Assembly: GCF_007846085.1 (NCBI RefSeq)
Contig: NZ_VOEJ01000001.1
Span: 124,001-188,000, forward strand
Source: Mucilaginibacter pallidiroseus
GTDB taxonomy: Bacteria; Bacteroidota; Bacteroidia; Sphingobacteriales; Sphingobacteriaceae
Length of the DNA stretch: 64,000 nucleotides
Direction: 5' to 3'
Shown here: positions 44,369 to 52,193 of the stretch, one piece after another
Layout: each line of letters opens with the position of its first letter
How positions within the stretch are numbered: the first letter of the stretch is position 1
The notes under the pieces: model-generated
Database searches by the model: none
Told to the model about the DNA's origin: nothing
The model's input: the letters and a program-made list of their open reading frames with translations, nothing else
Translations under genes and position numbers: made by a program

Positions 44369-46768
44369 TTATTTCTTTTTTGCAGGCGCTTTCTTCTTGG
44401 CTGGTGCTTTTTTTGCTGCAGGGGCAGCTGCCTTAGCTGGCGCTGCCTTACCAAAACGGCCTTTTTTTGTTGTAGCCGGTGTGGCGTCGGCAAGGGCTTT
44501 ACATTCCTCGTAGGTAAGTGATGCAGGCTCTTTATCCTTAGGGATTTTAACATTTAGCTTGCCAAATTCGATGTAAGGGCCCCAACGGCCATTTAATATC
44601 TTAACATCCGGGTCTTCGTCAAATGTTTTTATCAGCTTCTCCGCATCTTTCTTGCGTTTGGCCTCAATCAGTTCAATCGCCTGCTCTTCGGTTACGTCTA
44701 ACGGGTCTATCTCTTTTGGTAACGATACAAACGCACTGTTGTGGCTGATGTACGGGCCGAAACGACCAATGGCCACTTTCATTATTTTACCCTCGTACTC
44801 GCCAACTACTTTAGGTAGCTTGAAAAGTTCAAGAGCATCTTCAAGGCTAATCGTTTCGATGCTTTGGCCCGTACGCAAACTTGCATAAAGCGGTTTTTCT
44901 TCGCTTTCGTCGTTGGCATTTTCACCTACCTGTACAAACGGACCGTAACGGCCAATACGTACAGATACCTTTTTGCCGCTTTCCGGGTGCACACCCAATT
45001 CACGTTCGCCGGTTGCTTTCTCGGCTGTTTCAATGGTGTTGGCTACATCTTTATGGAAAGGATCGTAAAAAGTACGTATCATTTTTGTCCAGTCCTTAAG
45101 GCCCTGGGCAATTTCATCAAACTCTTTCTCGACACTGGCGGTAAAGTTAAAATCCACAATACCGTTAAAGTGCTGTACCAAAAAGTCGTTCACCACGGCA
45201 CCAATATCTGTTGGGAACAGTTTTCCGCGCTCCGCACCGGTGTTCTCGGTTTTTTCTTCTTTGGTTATATCATTGCCTTTAAGCGTCAGCACCCTGAAAT
45301 TGCGCTGGCGGCCCTCGCGTTCCTCTTTAACCACATAACCACGGTTTTGTATGGTTGATATGGTAGGGGCGTAGGTTGACGGGCGACCAATACCCAACTC
45401 TTCCAGTTTTTTAACCAGGCTGGCCTCGGTGTAGCGTGCAGGCGGGCGCGAAAATCTTTCTGTTGCTGTCATTTCCTGCAAATCAAGTTGCTGCCCTTTG
45501 CTTAGCGGTGGCAGTATTGCATTTTCGCCATCGGCCTGATTATCATCTTCGTCATCGTGCGATTCGAGGTAAACTTTTAAAAAGCCGTCAAACTTCATCA
45601 CCTCGCCGTTGGCAACCAACTCTTCCTTACGGGTTGATATACTGATCTTTGCCACGGTTTTTTCAAACTGTGCCTCGCTCATTTGTGATGCAATGGCTCG
45701 CTTCCAAATCAGTTCGTATAAACGTTTTTCGGCACCATCACCGTCGATGGTATGTTTATCAAAATAAGTTGGGCGGATAGCTTCGTGAGCTTCCTGTGCG
45801 CCTGCGCTTTTAGTTTTGTATTTACGCTGCTGGTGATATTTATCGCCGTAGGCAGATGTAATTTCATTTGCAGCGGCATTAAGCGCCGTATCCGAAAGGT
45901 TTACTGAATCGGTACGCATGTAGGTAATGTAACCAGACTCATACAACTTTTGTGCGATAGACATGGTACGCGATACCGAGTAACCTAATTTACGGCTGGC
46001 TTCCTGCTGCAGGGTTGATGTGGTAAATGGTGCAGCCGGGGAGCGTTTTGTAGGCCTGGTTTCAAGCGATCTGATCTCGAATAAGGCTTTAACGCAATCC
46101 TGTAAAAACTTCTCAGCATCGGCCTGCTGAGAAAAACGCTCCGGCAATTCGGCTTTAAACGCATTACGACCCTGGCCAAAAATGGCTACTACCTTAAAAG
46201 CAGCTTCAGCTTTAAATTTATTTACCTCGCGCTCGCGCTCAACTATCAAGCGTACCGCCACAGACTGAACGCGGCCCGCAGATAATGATGGTTTTACTTT
46301 CTTCCAAAGCACGGGCGATAGTTCGAAACCTACCAACCTGTCTAACACGCGGCGCGCCTGCTGCGCATTTACAAGATTGTAATTTATTTTACGCGGATTT
46401 TCAATTGCCTTTAAAATGGCCGGCTTTGTAATCTCGTGAAAAACAATGCGGCGCGTGTCCGGCTCTTTCAAACCCAATGTTTCAAACAGGTGCCAAGATA
46501 TAGCCTCTCCCTCGCGGTCCTCATCGGATGCGAGCCACACCATATCGGCTTCTTTAGCTAACTTCTTTAACTCACTCACTACCTGCTTTTTATCGGCAGG
46601 CACTTCATATCTTTGGTTGAAGTTGTTATTGATATCGATGGCATCTTCAGACTTCACCAAATCACGGATGTGGCCGTAGCTCGACTTAACAGTGAAGTCT
46701 TTACCAAGGTATCCTTCAATGGTTTTGGCTTTCGCCGGAGATTCAACTATGAGTAAATTTTTAGCCAT
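44369..46768 (-). CDS. topA: DNA topoisomerase I
   Basis: This 799-aa type IA topoisomerase relaxes negative supercoils. The TOPRIM domain begins LLIVESPAKAKTI and has the acidic DEDREGE motif. The catalytic tyrosine is in SGYITYMRTDS, and RYTEASLVKKLEELGIGRPSTYA is family-specific. In place of C4 zinc ribbons the C-terminus has Topo_C repeats (SGKKVSVRIGRYGPFVQ and GRFGPYISH-type). It ends in a Lys/Ala/Pro-rich tail (KKAPAKKKAPAKKK), which probably binds DNA. Confidence 0.96.
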   Translation of the reverse strand: MAKNLLIVESPAKAKTIEGYLGKDFTVKSSYGHIRDLVKSEDAIDINNNFNQRYEVPADKKQVVSELKKLAKEADMVWLASDEDREGEAISWHLFETLGLKEPDTRRIVFHEITKPAILKAIENPRKINYNLVNAQQARRVLDRLVGFELSPVLWKKVKPSLSAGRVQSVAVRLIVEREREVNKFKAEAAFKVVAIFGQGRNAFKAELPERFSQQADAEKFLQDCVKALFEIRSLETRPTKRSPAAPFTTSTLQQEASRKLGYSVSRTMSIAQKLYESGYITYMRTDSVNLSDTALNAAANEITSAYGDKYHQQRKYKTKSAGAQEAHEAIRPTYFDKHTIDGDGAEKRLYELIWKRAIASQMSEAQFEKTVAKISISTRKEELVANGEVMKFDGFLKVYLESHDDEDDNQADGENAILPPLSKGQQLDLQEMTATERFSRPPARYTEASLVKKLEELGIGRPSTYAPTISTIQNRGYVVKEEREGRQRNFRVLTLKGNDITKEEKTENTGAERGKLFPTDIGAVVNDFLVQHFNGIVDFNFTASVEKEFDEIAQGLKDWTKMIRTFYDPFHKDVANTIETAEKATGERELGVHPESGKKVSVRIGRYGPFVQVGENANDESEEKPLYASLRTGQSIETISLEDALELFKLPKVVGEYEGKIMKVAIGRFGPYISHNSAFVSLPKEIDPLDVTEEQAIELIEAKRKKDAEKLIKTFDEDPDVKILNGRWGPYIEFGKLNVKIPKDKEPASLTYEECKALADATPATTKKGRFGKAAPAKAAAPAAKKAPAKKKAPAKKK

Positions 46769-46978
46769 TTAAACGCGGGTTATTCTGCAAAGAAAACATA
46801 AAATGCGCCACATACGCAAATTATTTATGCTGTTAAAAAGTTACAACGTTTTAAAGTTGTAATATTTAAATACTTGAAATGTTTGTTTGAAATTACAATT
46901 TACCTGCGCTCTTAGGCGTAGTAAAGCCGTGTATATACAACCTGGAGGCCCAACTAAGTGCAGTAAAACTAAAGGAAA

Positions 46979-48067
46979 TTACAACAGAAATCCGCCGCCC
47001 AATAAGTCGCTGCCCTCATAAAATACCGCCGACTGGCCCGGCGCTATACCAGATACCATATGGTCGAATGATACTTTCATATGGTCGCCTATTTGCTGGA
47101 TCTTGCTTTCGGTACCAGCGTCTTTGTAGCGTATTTTGGTAACAGCTTCAAGTGGCTCGGTAATGCTTTCGTATTTTATCAAATTTAAGTTACGTACCCA
47201 GGCTTCCTTGCGTTCAAGCTCTTCGGCAGTGCCTAAAACAACGGTGTTGGTATCGGCATTTATGCGGGTAACAAACATAGGCTTGCCCAATGCAATACCC
47301 AGGCCTTTACGTTGGCCAATGGTATAGTAAGGGTAGCCCAGGTGTTTACCTACTACCGTACCATCGGTTAATACAAAGTTACCAGGACCAACACGCTCGT
47401 CAAGATCCTCAACTTTGTGTCGAAGAAATGCCCGGTAATCGTTATCAGGTACAAAGCAAATCTCGTAGCTTTCGCTTTTGCCGGCAAGTTCCAGTTGGCC
47501 CATATCAACAGCTATCTGCCTGATCTCGGGTTTAGAGAAACTGCCTAAAGGGAATTTGGTACGCGCAAGGTTTTGCTGCGAAACGCCCCATAGCACGTAT
47601 GATTGATCCTTATTTTCGTCTTTACCTTTTGATATTACATAACGGCCGTTGTCCTGCTGGCGAATATTGGCGTAGTGCCCTGTGGCTATAAATTCGCAAT
47701 CGAGTTTATCGGCGCGCTTTAATAATGCTTCCCATTTGATGTGGGTGTTACAAAGCACGCAGGGATTAGGGGTACGTCCTGCAAGATATTCGTCAACAAA
47801 GTTATCGATCACAAAATCGCCAAACTCGTTACGGATGTCCAGTATATAATGCGGGAAACCATAGCCTACTGCCAAAGCACGTGCATCATTTATACTGTCC
47901 AGGCTGCAGCAGCCGGTTTCTTTTGAGCTACCACCGGCAGAAGCATAGTCCCATGTTTTCATGGTAAGGCCAATAACCTCGTAGCCCTGCTCGTGCAGCA
48001 TCACTGCCGCTACCGAACTATCAACTCCGCCGCTCATGGCCACTAATATTCTACCGTGCTTACTCAT
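46979..48067 (-). CDS. mnmA: tRNA-specific 2-thiouridylase
   Basis: This 362-aa protein thiolates U34 of tRNA Lys, Glu and Gln using ATP and a persulfide donor. It has the PP-loop AMSGGVDSSVAA, the active-site Cys in TPNPCVLCN and the second Cys in YEICFVPDND. It is a sulfur-using enzyme but not linked to the assimilation operon. The ATG at 48067 lies 8 nt after a -7 element. Confidence 0.95.
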   Translation of the reverse strand: MSKHGRILVAMSGGVDSSVAAVMLHEQGYEVIGLTMKTWDYASAGGSSKETGCCSLDSINDARALAVGYGFPHYILDIRNEFGDFVIDNFVDEYLAGRTPNPCVLCNTHIKWEALLKRADKLDCEFIATGHYANIRQQDNGRYVISKGKDENKDQSYVLWGVSQQNLARTKFPLGSFSKPEIRQIAVDMGQLELAGKSESYEICFVPDNDYRAFLRHKVEDLDERVGPGNFVLTDGTVVGKHLGYPYYTIGQRKGLGIALGKPMFVTRINADTNTVVLGTAEELERKEAWVRNLNLIKYESITEPLEAVTKIRYKDAGTESKIQQIGDHMKVSFDHMVSGIAPGQSAVFYEGSDLLGGGFLL

Positions 48068-48075
48068 ATTGGGTG

Positions 48076-48083
48076 CAAAGATA
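48076..48083 (-). promoter_or_regulatory. -7 promoter element for mnmA
   Basis: TATCTTTG on the minus strand ends 8 nt before the mnmA ATG, so the 5' leader would be only a few nucleotides. Confidence 0.5.
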
Positions 48084-48145
48084 CGCCTTTAGCCTAAATA
48101 TCGGTTACGCGTTGGTCAGGGTAGGGTAAAATGAAGATTTGTTAA

Positions 48146-48541
48146 TTAATCGATCACTTTAACCTCAATTTCAGATTGTTCTGTACGGCGGCTTTCAACA
48201 ATGCGGTTACGGTGTTGGGCTCCCCACTCGCGCAGAGCAGCTATAATGGGATCTACCGTGGCGCTATACGGCGTAAGCTCATAAGTTACCGTGACTGGCA
48301 CAGTGTCATAAACGCGCCTTATCACAAAGTCGTTCAACTCCAATTCGCGTAGCTCCTTAGATAATACTTTCGGTGTGATATCTACCAGCGCCCGTTGTAT
48401 CTCATTAAAGCGTTTAGGCCCTTCGCGCAAGCCCACGATAAGCGGCAGTTTCCATTTGCCGCTTAAAACGTACAGGGCATCCCGGATGGAATTTACCGCT
48501 GCATTGCATTCGGTTGAATTGTGTATCATCATTTCGGACAT
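48146..48541 (-). CDS. HxlR family transcriptional regulator
   Basis: This winged-helix regulator of about 131 aa is of the MarR-like HxlR type. It has DALYVLSGKWKLPLIVGLREGPKRFNEIQRAL, ITPKVLSKELRELE and the wing VTYELTPYSATVDPII. A Cys near residue 12 (TEC) may serve as a redox or quinone sensor, as in some HxlR/YodB proteins. It is divergent from azoR, so it probably represses azoR in response to quinones, azo compounds or diamide-like stress. ATG 48541 is chosen because the TTG at 48547 is part of the -7 element. Confidence 0.88.
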   Translation of the reverse strand: MSEMMIHNSTECNAAVNSIRDALYVLSGKWKLPLIVGLREGPKRFNEIQRALVDITPKVLSKELRELELNDFVIRRVYDTVPVTVTYELTPYSATVDPIIAALREWGAQHRNRIVESRRTEQSEIEVKVID

Positions 48542-48544
48542 GGT

Positions 48545-48552
48545 CAAATTTA
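48545..48552 (-). promoter_or_regulatory. -7 element abutting the hxlR start codon
   Basis: TAAATTTG on the minus strand is followed by ACC and the ATG, the same spacing as at purM. The palindromic operator lies immediately upstream. Confidence 0.45.
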
Positions 48553-48555
48553 CAT

Positions 48556-48591
48556 ACTATCCCAAAGGATAGTGCTATCCTTTGGGATAGT
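48556..48591. promoter_or_regulatory. Double palindrome, probable HxlR operator between hxlR and azoR
   Basis: ACTATCCCAAAGGATAG (48556-48572) and CTATCCTTTGGGATAGT (48575-48591) form a perfect 17-bp inverted repeat around TG. Each arm is itself a CTATCC-N4-GGATAG palindrome. This gives two adjacent dimer sites. A near-consensus -7 element for azoR (TATCTTTT, 48594-48601) follows at once. Confidence 0.75.
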
Positions 48592-48647
48592 GATATCTTT
48601 TTAATAGTAAATGTACATAGGTTTGTTTCGTAACAAAATCTATTGAA

Positions 48648-49244
48648 ATGAAAATTCTGCATTTAATATCAAGCCCTCGTGGCGAAGCATCTGTAAGTAT
48701 AAAATTAGGTAACGCCATAGTTGATAAGTTAGCGGCGGCTAATCCCGGCAGCGATGTAGTGGTTCGCAACCTTGTTGATCAGCCATTTCCGCACCTGGAA
48801 GAAGCGCACATCAACTCATTTTTTACCCCGGCAGAAAACTACACGCCTGAGCTAGCAGAAGCAGTTAAGCACTCCGACCAGGCAATTGCACAGATCATGG
48901 ACGCCGATGTAATTGTGATTGGCGCACCGATGTATAACTTTGCTATTCACTCATCACTTAAAGCCTGGATAGACCATATTGCCCGTGCGCAAAAAACCTT
49001 TACTTATACAGAGAATGGACCGCAGGGACTGGTTAAAGGCAAAAAGGTATACGTGGCGATCTCTTCTGGCGGCATTTATTCTGAAGGCGATTATAAGCCG
49101 TATGATTTTACTGAACCATACCTCCGCGCCGTACTTGGCTTTTTAGGCATGACAGATATAACCGTGTACCGCGCCGAAGGATTAAAGGTTGCGGGCGTTG
49201 GCGAAACAGCGCTTGAAAAAGCTATTGAAAGTATAGCAGTTTAA
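48648..49244 (+). CDS. azoR: FMN-dependent NADH-azoreductase / quinone reductase
   Basis: This 198-aa flavodoxin-like AzoR protein has SSPRGEASVS (FMN phosphate loop), GAPMYNFAIHSSLKAWIDHIARAQKTF and AISSGGIYSEG. It reduces quinones and azo dyes by two electrons, using NADH and FMN. It is controlled with high likelihood by the divergent HxlR regulator through the palindrome between the genes. Confidence 0.93.
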   Translation: MKILHLISSPRGEASVSIKLGNAIVDKLAAANPGSDVVVRNLVDQPFPHLEEAHINSFFTPAENYTPELAEAVKHSDQAIAQIMDADVIVIGAPMYNFAIHSSLKAWIDHIARAQKTFTYTENGPQGLVKGKKVYVAISSGGIYSEGDYKPYDFTEPYLRAVLGFLGMTDITVYRAEGLKVAGVGETALEKAIESIAV

Positions 49245-49266
49245 ATTCTTTTATTTTGCATGAGGA

Positions 49267-49296
49267 ATGGGATGCCGATGCATATCGGCATCCCAT
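49267..49296 (+). terminator. Hairpin after azoR
   Basis: A 13-bp perfect stem (ATGGGATGCCGAT / ATCGGCATCCCAT) with a GCAT tetraloop lies 23 nt past the stop. There is no T tract, so termination is uncertain. Confidence 0.45.
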
Positions 49297-49363
49297 CAGA
49301 TTGTTAAGATGAGATGGCTGGAACAAGTTCAGTATGACCTTTTTATTTGATCTGAGTCAATCT

Positions 49364-49409
49364 GAGCCTGTCAAAGACCTTACCAAGCGGCAAGTGTTTC
49401 GACAGGCTC
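49364..49409. repeat. Inverted repeat GAGCCTGTC...GACAGGCTC (dispersed-repeat remnant)
   Basis: GAGCCTGTC at 49364-49372 and GACAGGCTC at 49401-49409 form a stem in a 307-nt gene-free stretch. The string resembles a common intergenic repeat of this bacterial group. I see no gene in 49297-49551. Confidence 0.5.
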
Positions 49410-49460
49410 AACATGACGCTTCGTTAAGATAACTCATGCCGATGCGTTGATAGAGCCACG

Positions 49461-49495
49461 CGACGAGATTGCCACGCTATGACGCGCAATGACAT
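49461..49495 (-). repeat. Dispersed repeat, ATTGCGAGCGATAGCGTGGCAATC type, copy 2 (inverted)
   Basis: The reverse complement reads ATTGCGCGTCATAGCGTGGC followed by AATCTCGTCG. It matches the copy at 23080-23111 at about 27 of 32 positions. Confidence 0.65.
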
Positions 49496-49551
49496 GTTGA
49501 ATTGACGGCTTAGCGAGTGTGTTGACAGGTTGGATATGATGCTAAAGGTAG

Positions 49552-50799
49552 CTACGGGTTTCTAACCTGTCCGGTACCTTTAACTAACCACTTGTAACTG
49601 GTTAACTCTTCCAGGCCCATTGGGCCGCGGGCATGGAGCTTTTGTGTGCTAATACCAATTTCGGCACCGAGGCCAAACTGGGCACCATCTGTAAAAGCTG
49701 TTGATGCGTTTACATACACGGCTGCAGCGTCAACCTCGTTTAAGAACTTTTCTATTAAAAGTTCGTCTTCAGAGATGATAGCTTCGCTGTGTTTCGAACT
49801 GTATTCTGCGATATGATCGAGTGCCTGCTGCAGATTGTCAACTGTTTTTATGGACATGGCCATCGACAGAAATTCCGTACCGAAATGCTCCGGCTGTGCT
49901 TCGGCTAAAAGTTCGTTTGGATAAAATCCGTCCAAAACTTCAAACGCAGCTTTGTCGGCATACAACTGAACTTTTTTTGCCGCCAAAAGTTCCGTGATGT
50001 GTATGAGATCGCCCAGGCGTTTGCTGTTGATAATAAGGCAGTCGAGGGCGTTGCATACGCTTACTCGACGGGTTTTCGCATTATCGATAATAGCTACGGC
50101 TTTTTCGAGATCGCCGGTTTCATCAAAATAGGTATGTACAATACCAGCGCCGGTTTCAATAACGGGCACTTTGCTATTACTGCGCACAAAATCGATAAGA
50201 GATTGACTGCCACGTGGAATAAGTACATCTATATATCCAACCGCATTCAGCAACGCGGCAGTAGCATCGCGATCGGCCGGGAGCAGGGTAGCAGCATTTA
50301 TGTTGATGCCGTGCTTTTGTAACACGCCATGGATTATGCTAGTAATGGCTTTGTTTGAAAACTCGGCATCACTGCCACCCTTTAATACGCTTATGTTCCC
50401 TGTTTTAAAGCATAATGCAAAAACATCAAAAGTAACATTGGGGCGCGCTTCGTAAATAACGCCAACTACACCAAGCGGCACACGGATTTTTTTGAGGTTC
50501 AACCCATTAGGTAATGTGTTATGAGATATCACTTTACCCAGCGGACTATCCAACCCGGCTACCGTTCTGATATCTGCCGCTATCCCTGCAATACGTTCGG
50601 CAGTAAGTTTCAGTCGGTCATATTTTGGATCGGCCGGATCCATCCGGTCAAGGTCTTTCTGGTTTTCGCGCAGCAACTCATCCGTTTGTGAAGTGGCCGC
50701 ATCGGCAACGTCCAACAAAATGGCGTCGATCTTGGCAGGCGCAAGGTGCAGGCTTTTGGCCGCCGCTAATGCGCTTTCGAAATATTGATTATAGCTCAT
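49552..50799 (-). CDS. proA: Glutamate-5-semialdehyde dehydrogenase (gamma-glutamyl phosphate reductase)
   Basis: This 415-aa aldehyde-dehydrogenase-fold enzyme is the second step of proline synthesis from glutamate. Family stretches are [25 protein letters not shown], the catalytic Cys in [12 protein letters not shown], and [29 protein letters not shown] near the C-terminus. Its ATG lies 2 nt after the proB stop, forming a proBA operon. Confidence 0.96.
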   Translation of the reverse strand: MSYNQYFESALAAAKSLHLAPAKIDAILLDVADAATSQTDELLRENQKDLDRMDPADPKYDRLKLTAERIAGIAADIRTVAGLDSPLGKVISHNTLPNGLNLKKIRVPLGVVGVIYEARPNVTFDVFALCFKTGNISVLKGGSDAEFSNKAITSIIHGVLQKHGININAATLLPADRDATAALLNAVGYIDVLIPRGSQSLIDFVRSNSKVPVIETGAGIVHTYFDETGDLEKAVAIIDNAKTRRVSVCNALDCLIINSKRLGDLIHITELLAAKKVQLYADKAAFEVLDGFYPNELLAEAQPEHFGTEFLSMAMSIKTVDNLQQALDHIAEYSSKHSEAIISEDELLIEKFLNEVDAAAVYVNASTAFTDGAQFGLGAEIGISTQKLHARGPMGLEELTSYKWLVKGTGQVRNP

Positions 50800-50801
50800 A
50801 C

Positions 50802-51881
50802 CTATCGCTGTAAATAAAGGTAGTCGTAATGTATAAGGGCGCGTTGTTTCTTTTGGCCGGCGTAGTCACGTGCCTTCTCAGATCCATACTCGGCAATGCC
50901 AATGCCCAGGGCTTTGTTATGCTCGTCAACAATCTTAATCACATCACCCTTCTTAAAATCTGTCTGTACGTCGATGATACCCACCGGTAACAAACTGGAA
51001 GCTTTTGCAGAAAATAGGGCTGTCTTTGCCCCATCGTTAATTTTCACAACCCCGGTAGCAGCGGTTTCTGCGTGTGCTATCCATTTCTTTTTGCCTGATG
51101 CTTTTTTGTTGGCAACAAAGCGCGTGTGGAGGGCCTTTCCTGCAATTACATCTGTTAGGATATTGTCGGTAGTTCCGTTTGCAATATGCACCGCTATACC
51201 CAGCTTGGCAACTTTTTGGGCAATGGTGGTTTTAGTGATCATGCCACCTCGGCCAAATTGTGATTTGCCCGAGCTAACGAATGATGCAAAATCTATCTCA
51301 TTATCATTAATCTCCGTTAAAACCGAAGATATTGCCAATTTAGGGTCGCCGTTATAAATGCCGTTTACGTTTGTTAAAACAATCAGTGCCTCGGCGCTCA
51401 GCATAGAGGCGATAAGCCCGGCCAACTCATCATTATCGGTAAACATTAATTCGGTAACGGAAACTACGTCGTTTTCATTAATAACGGGTATAACGTGGTG
51501 CTGTAACAAAATTTCCAGGCAATTGCGCATATTTAAGTAATGGAGCCTGTCGCGAAAGTCTTCCTTGGTTACCAGTACTTGCGAGCATAAAATACCAAAG
51601 CGCTCAAAAAGCTGCGAGTAGGTATTGATCAACTTAACCTGCCCAATTGACGCCAATAATTGGCGCGTGGCTACGGCATTGTTTTTCTCGGATACGGATA
51701 TCAAACTCCTTCCGGAGGCTACCGCACCAGACGATACAAGTATTACCTCAATGCCTTGTTTTTTTATATCAGCTATTTGATTAACAAGGTGCGAAATACG
51801 CTCATTGTCGGGCAAGCCGTCGGGCCTGGTAATAACGTTGGATCCTACTTTTATAATAATGCGGCGGTAATTAAAGGCCAT
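50802..51881 (-). CDS. proB: Glutamate 5-kinase
   Basis: This 359-aa protein has an amino-acid kinase domain (about 1-255; [34 protein letters not shown]) and a C-terminal PUA domain (about 270-350). It phosphorylates glutamate as the first committed step of proline synthesis and is usually feedback-inhibited by proline. It is the first gene of proBA. It starts at ATG 51881 and diverges from the sulfur-linked receptor. Confidence 0.95.
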   Translation of the reverse strand: MAFNYRRIIIKVGSNVITRPDGLPDNERISHLVNQIADIKKQGIEVILVSSGAVASGRSLISVSEKNNAVATRQLLASIGQVKLINTYSQLFERFGILCSQVLVTKEDFRDRLHYLNMRNCLEILLQHHVIPVINENDVVSVTELMFTDNDELAGLIASMLSAEALIVLTNVNGIYNGDPKLAISSVLTEINDNEIDFASFVSSGKSQFGRGGMITKTTIAQKVAKLGIAVHIANGTTDNILTDVIAGKALHTRFVANKKASGKKKWIAHAETAATGVVKINDGAKTALFSAKASSLLPVGIIDVQTDFKKGDVIKIVDEHNKALGIGIAEYGSEKARDYAGQKKQRALIHYDYLYLQR

Positions 51882-52008
51882 TTAAATAATGTATATCGAG
51901 TTAGTCGTCAATAATAAGGATTTACAACGAAATCTGGGTGATTAATCAGCTTAGTTAGTACATTATATCAGGTAATTAAAAATGCCAAAGCCAATAATTT
52001 TTTTAAAA

Positions 52009-52041
52009 TTGTTACTTCAATCACAATGTTTTATATATTTG
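52009..52041 (+). promoter_or_regulatory. Promoter of the second TonB-dependent receptor
   Basis: TTG at 52009-52011 and TATATTTG at 52034-52041 are 22 nt apart and fit the -33/-7 pattern of Bacteroidota. Transcription would start near 52046, leaving a leader of about 148 nt. Confidence 0.55.
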
Positions 52042-52059
52042 TCTACTTATCCTATAGAC
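52041..52059. promoter_or_regulatory. Inverted repeat GTCTAC-TTATC-CTATAGAC, candidate operator shared with the sulfite reductase operon
   Basis: GTCTA and TAGAC form 5-bp arms over the transcription start. The CTAC...CTATAG core recurs in the sulfite reductase promoter (62889-62911). A repressor bound here would block initiation. Confidence 0.45.
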
Positions 52060-52093
52060 AATGTGTTATTATAATGTTTTTTCAGTTCAAAAA

Positions 52094-52135
52094 ATGGTAG
52101 AGATGCAGTGCCTTTCTGCCTGCTGTTGCTGTTGA
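52094..52135 (+). CDS. Cys-rich leader peptide MVEMQCLSACCCC
   Basis: A 13-codon ORF runs from ATG (52094) to TGA (52133-52135). It ends in four consecutive Cys codons (TGC TGT TGC TGT) with a fifth Cys earlier. It lies in the receptor mRNA leader, 58 nt before the receptor ATG at 52194, after an A-rich stretch (CAGTTCAAAAA) suited to initiation. I see no terminator between it and the receptor, so control may be by translational coupling, mRNA exposure or Rho. Ribosome stalling at Cys codons when Cys-tRNA is scarce is the likely sensing step (inferred). Confidence 0.65.
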   Translation: MVEMQCLSACCCC

Positions 52136-52193
52136 ACTATCTCCGTTAAACATTAAATAAACTCATTCATCAATCTTATTGCAATCTCATTCA

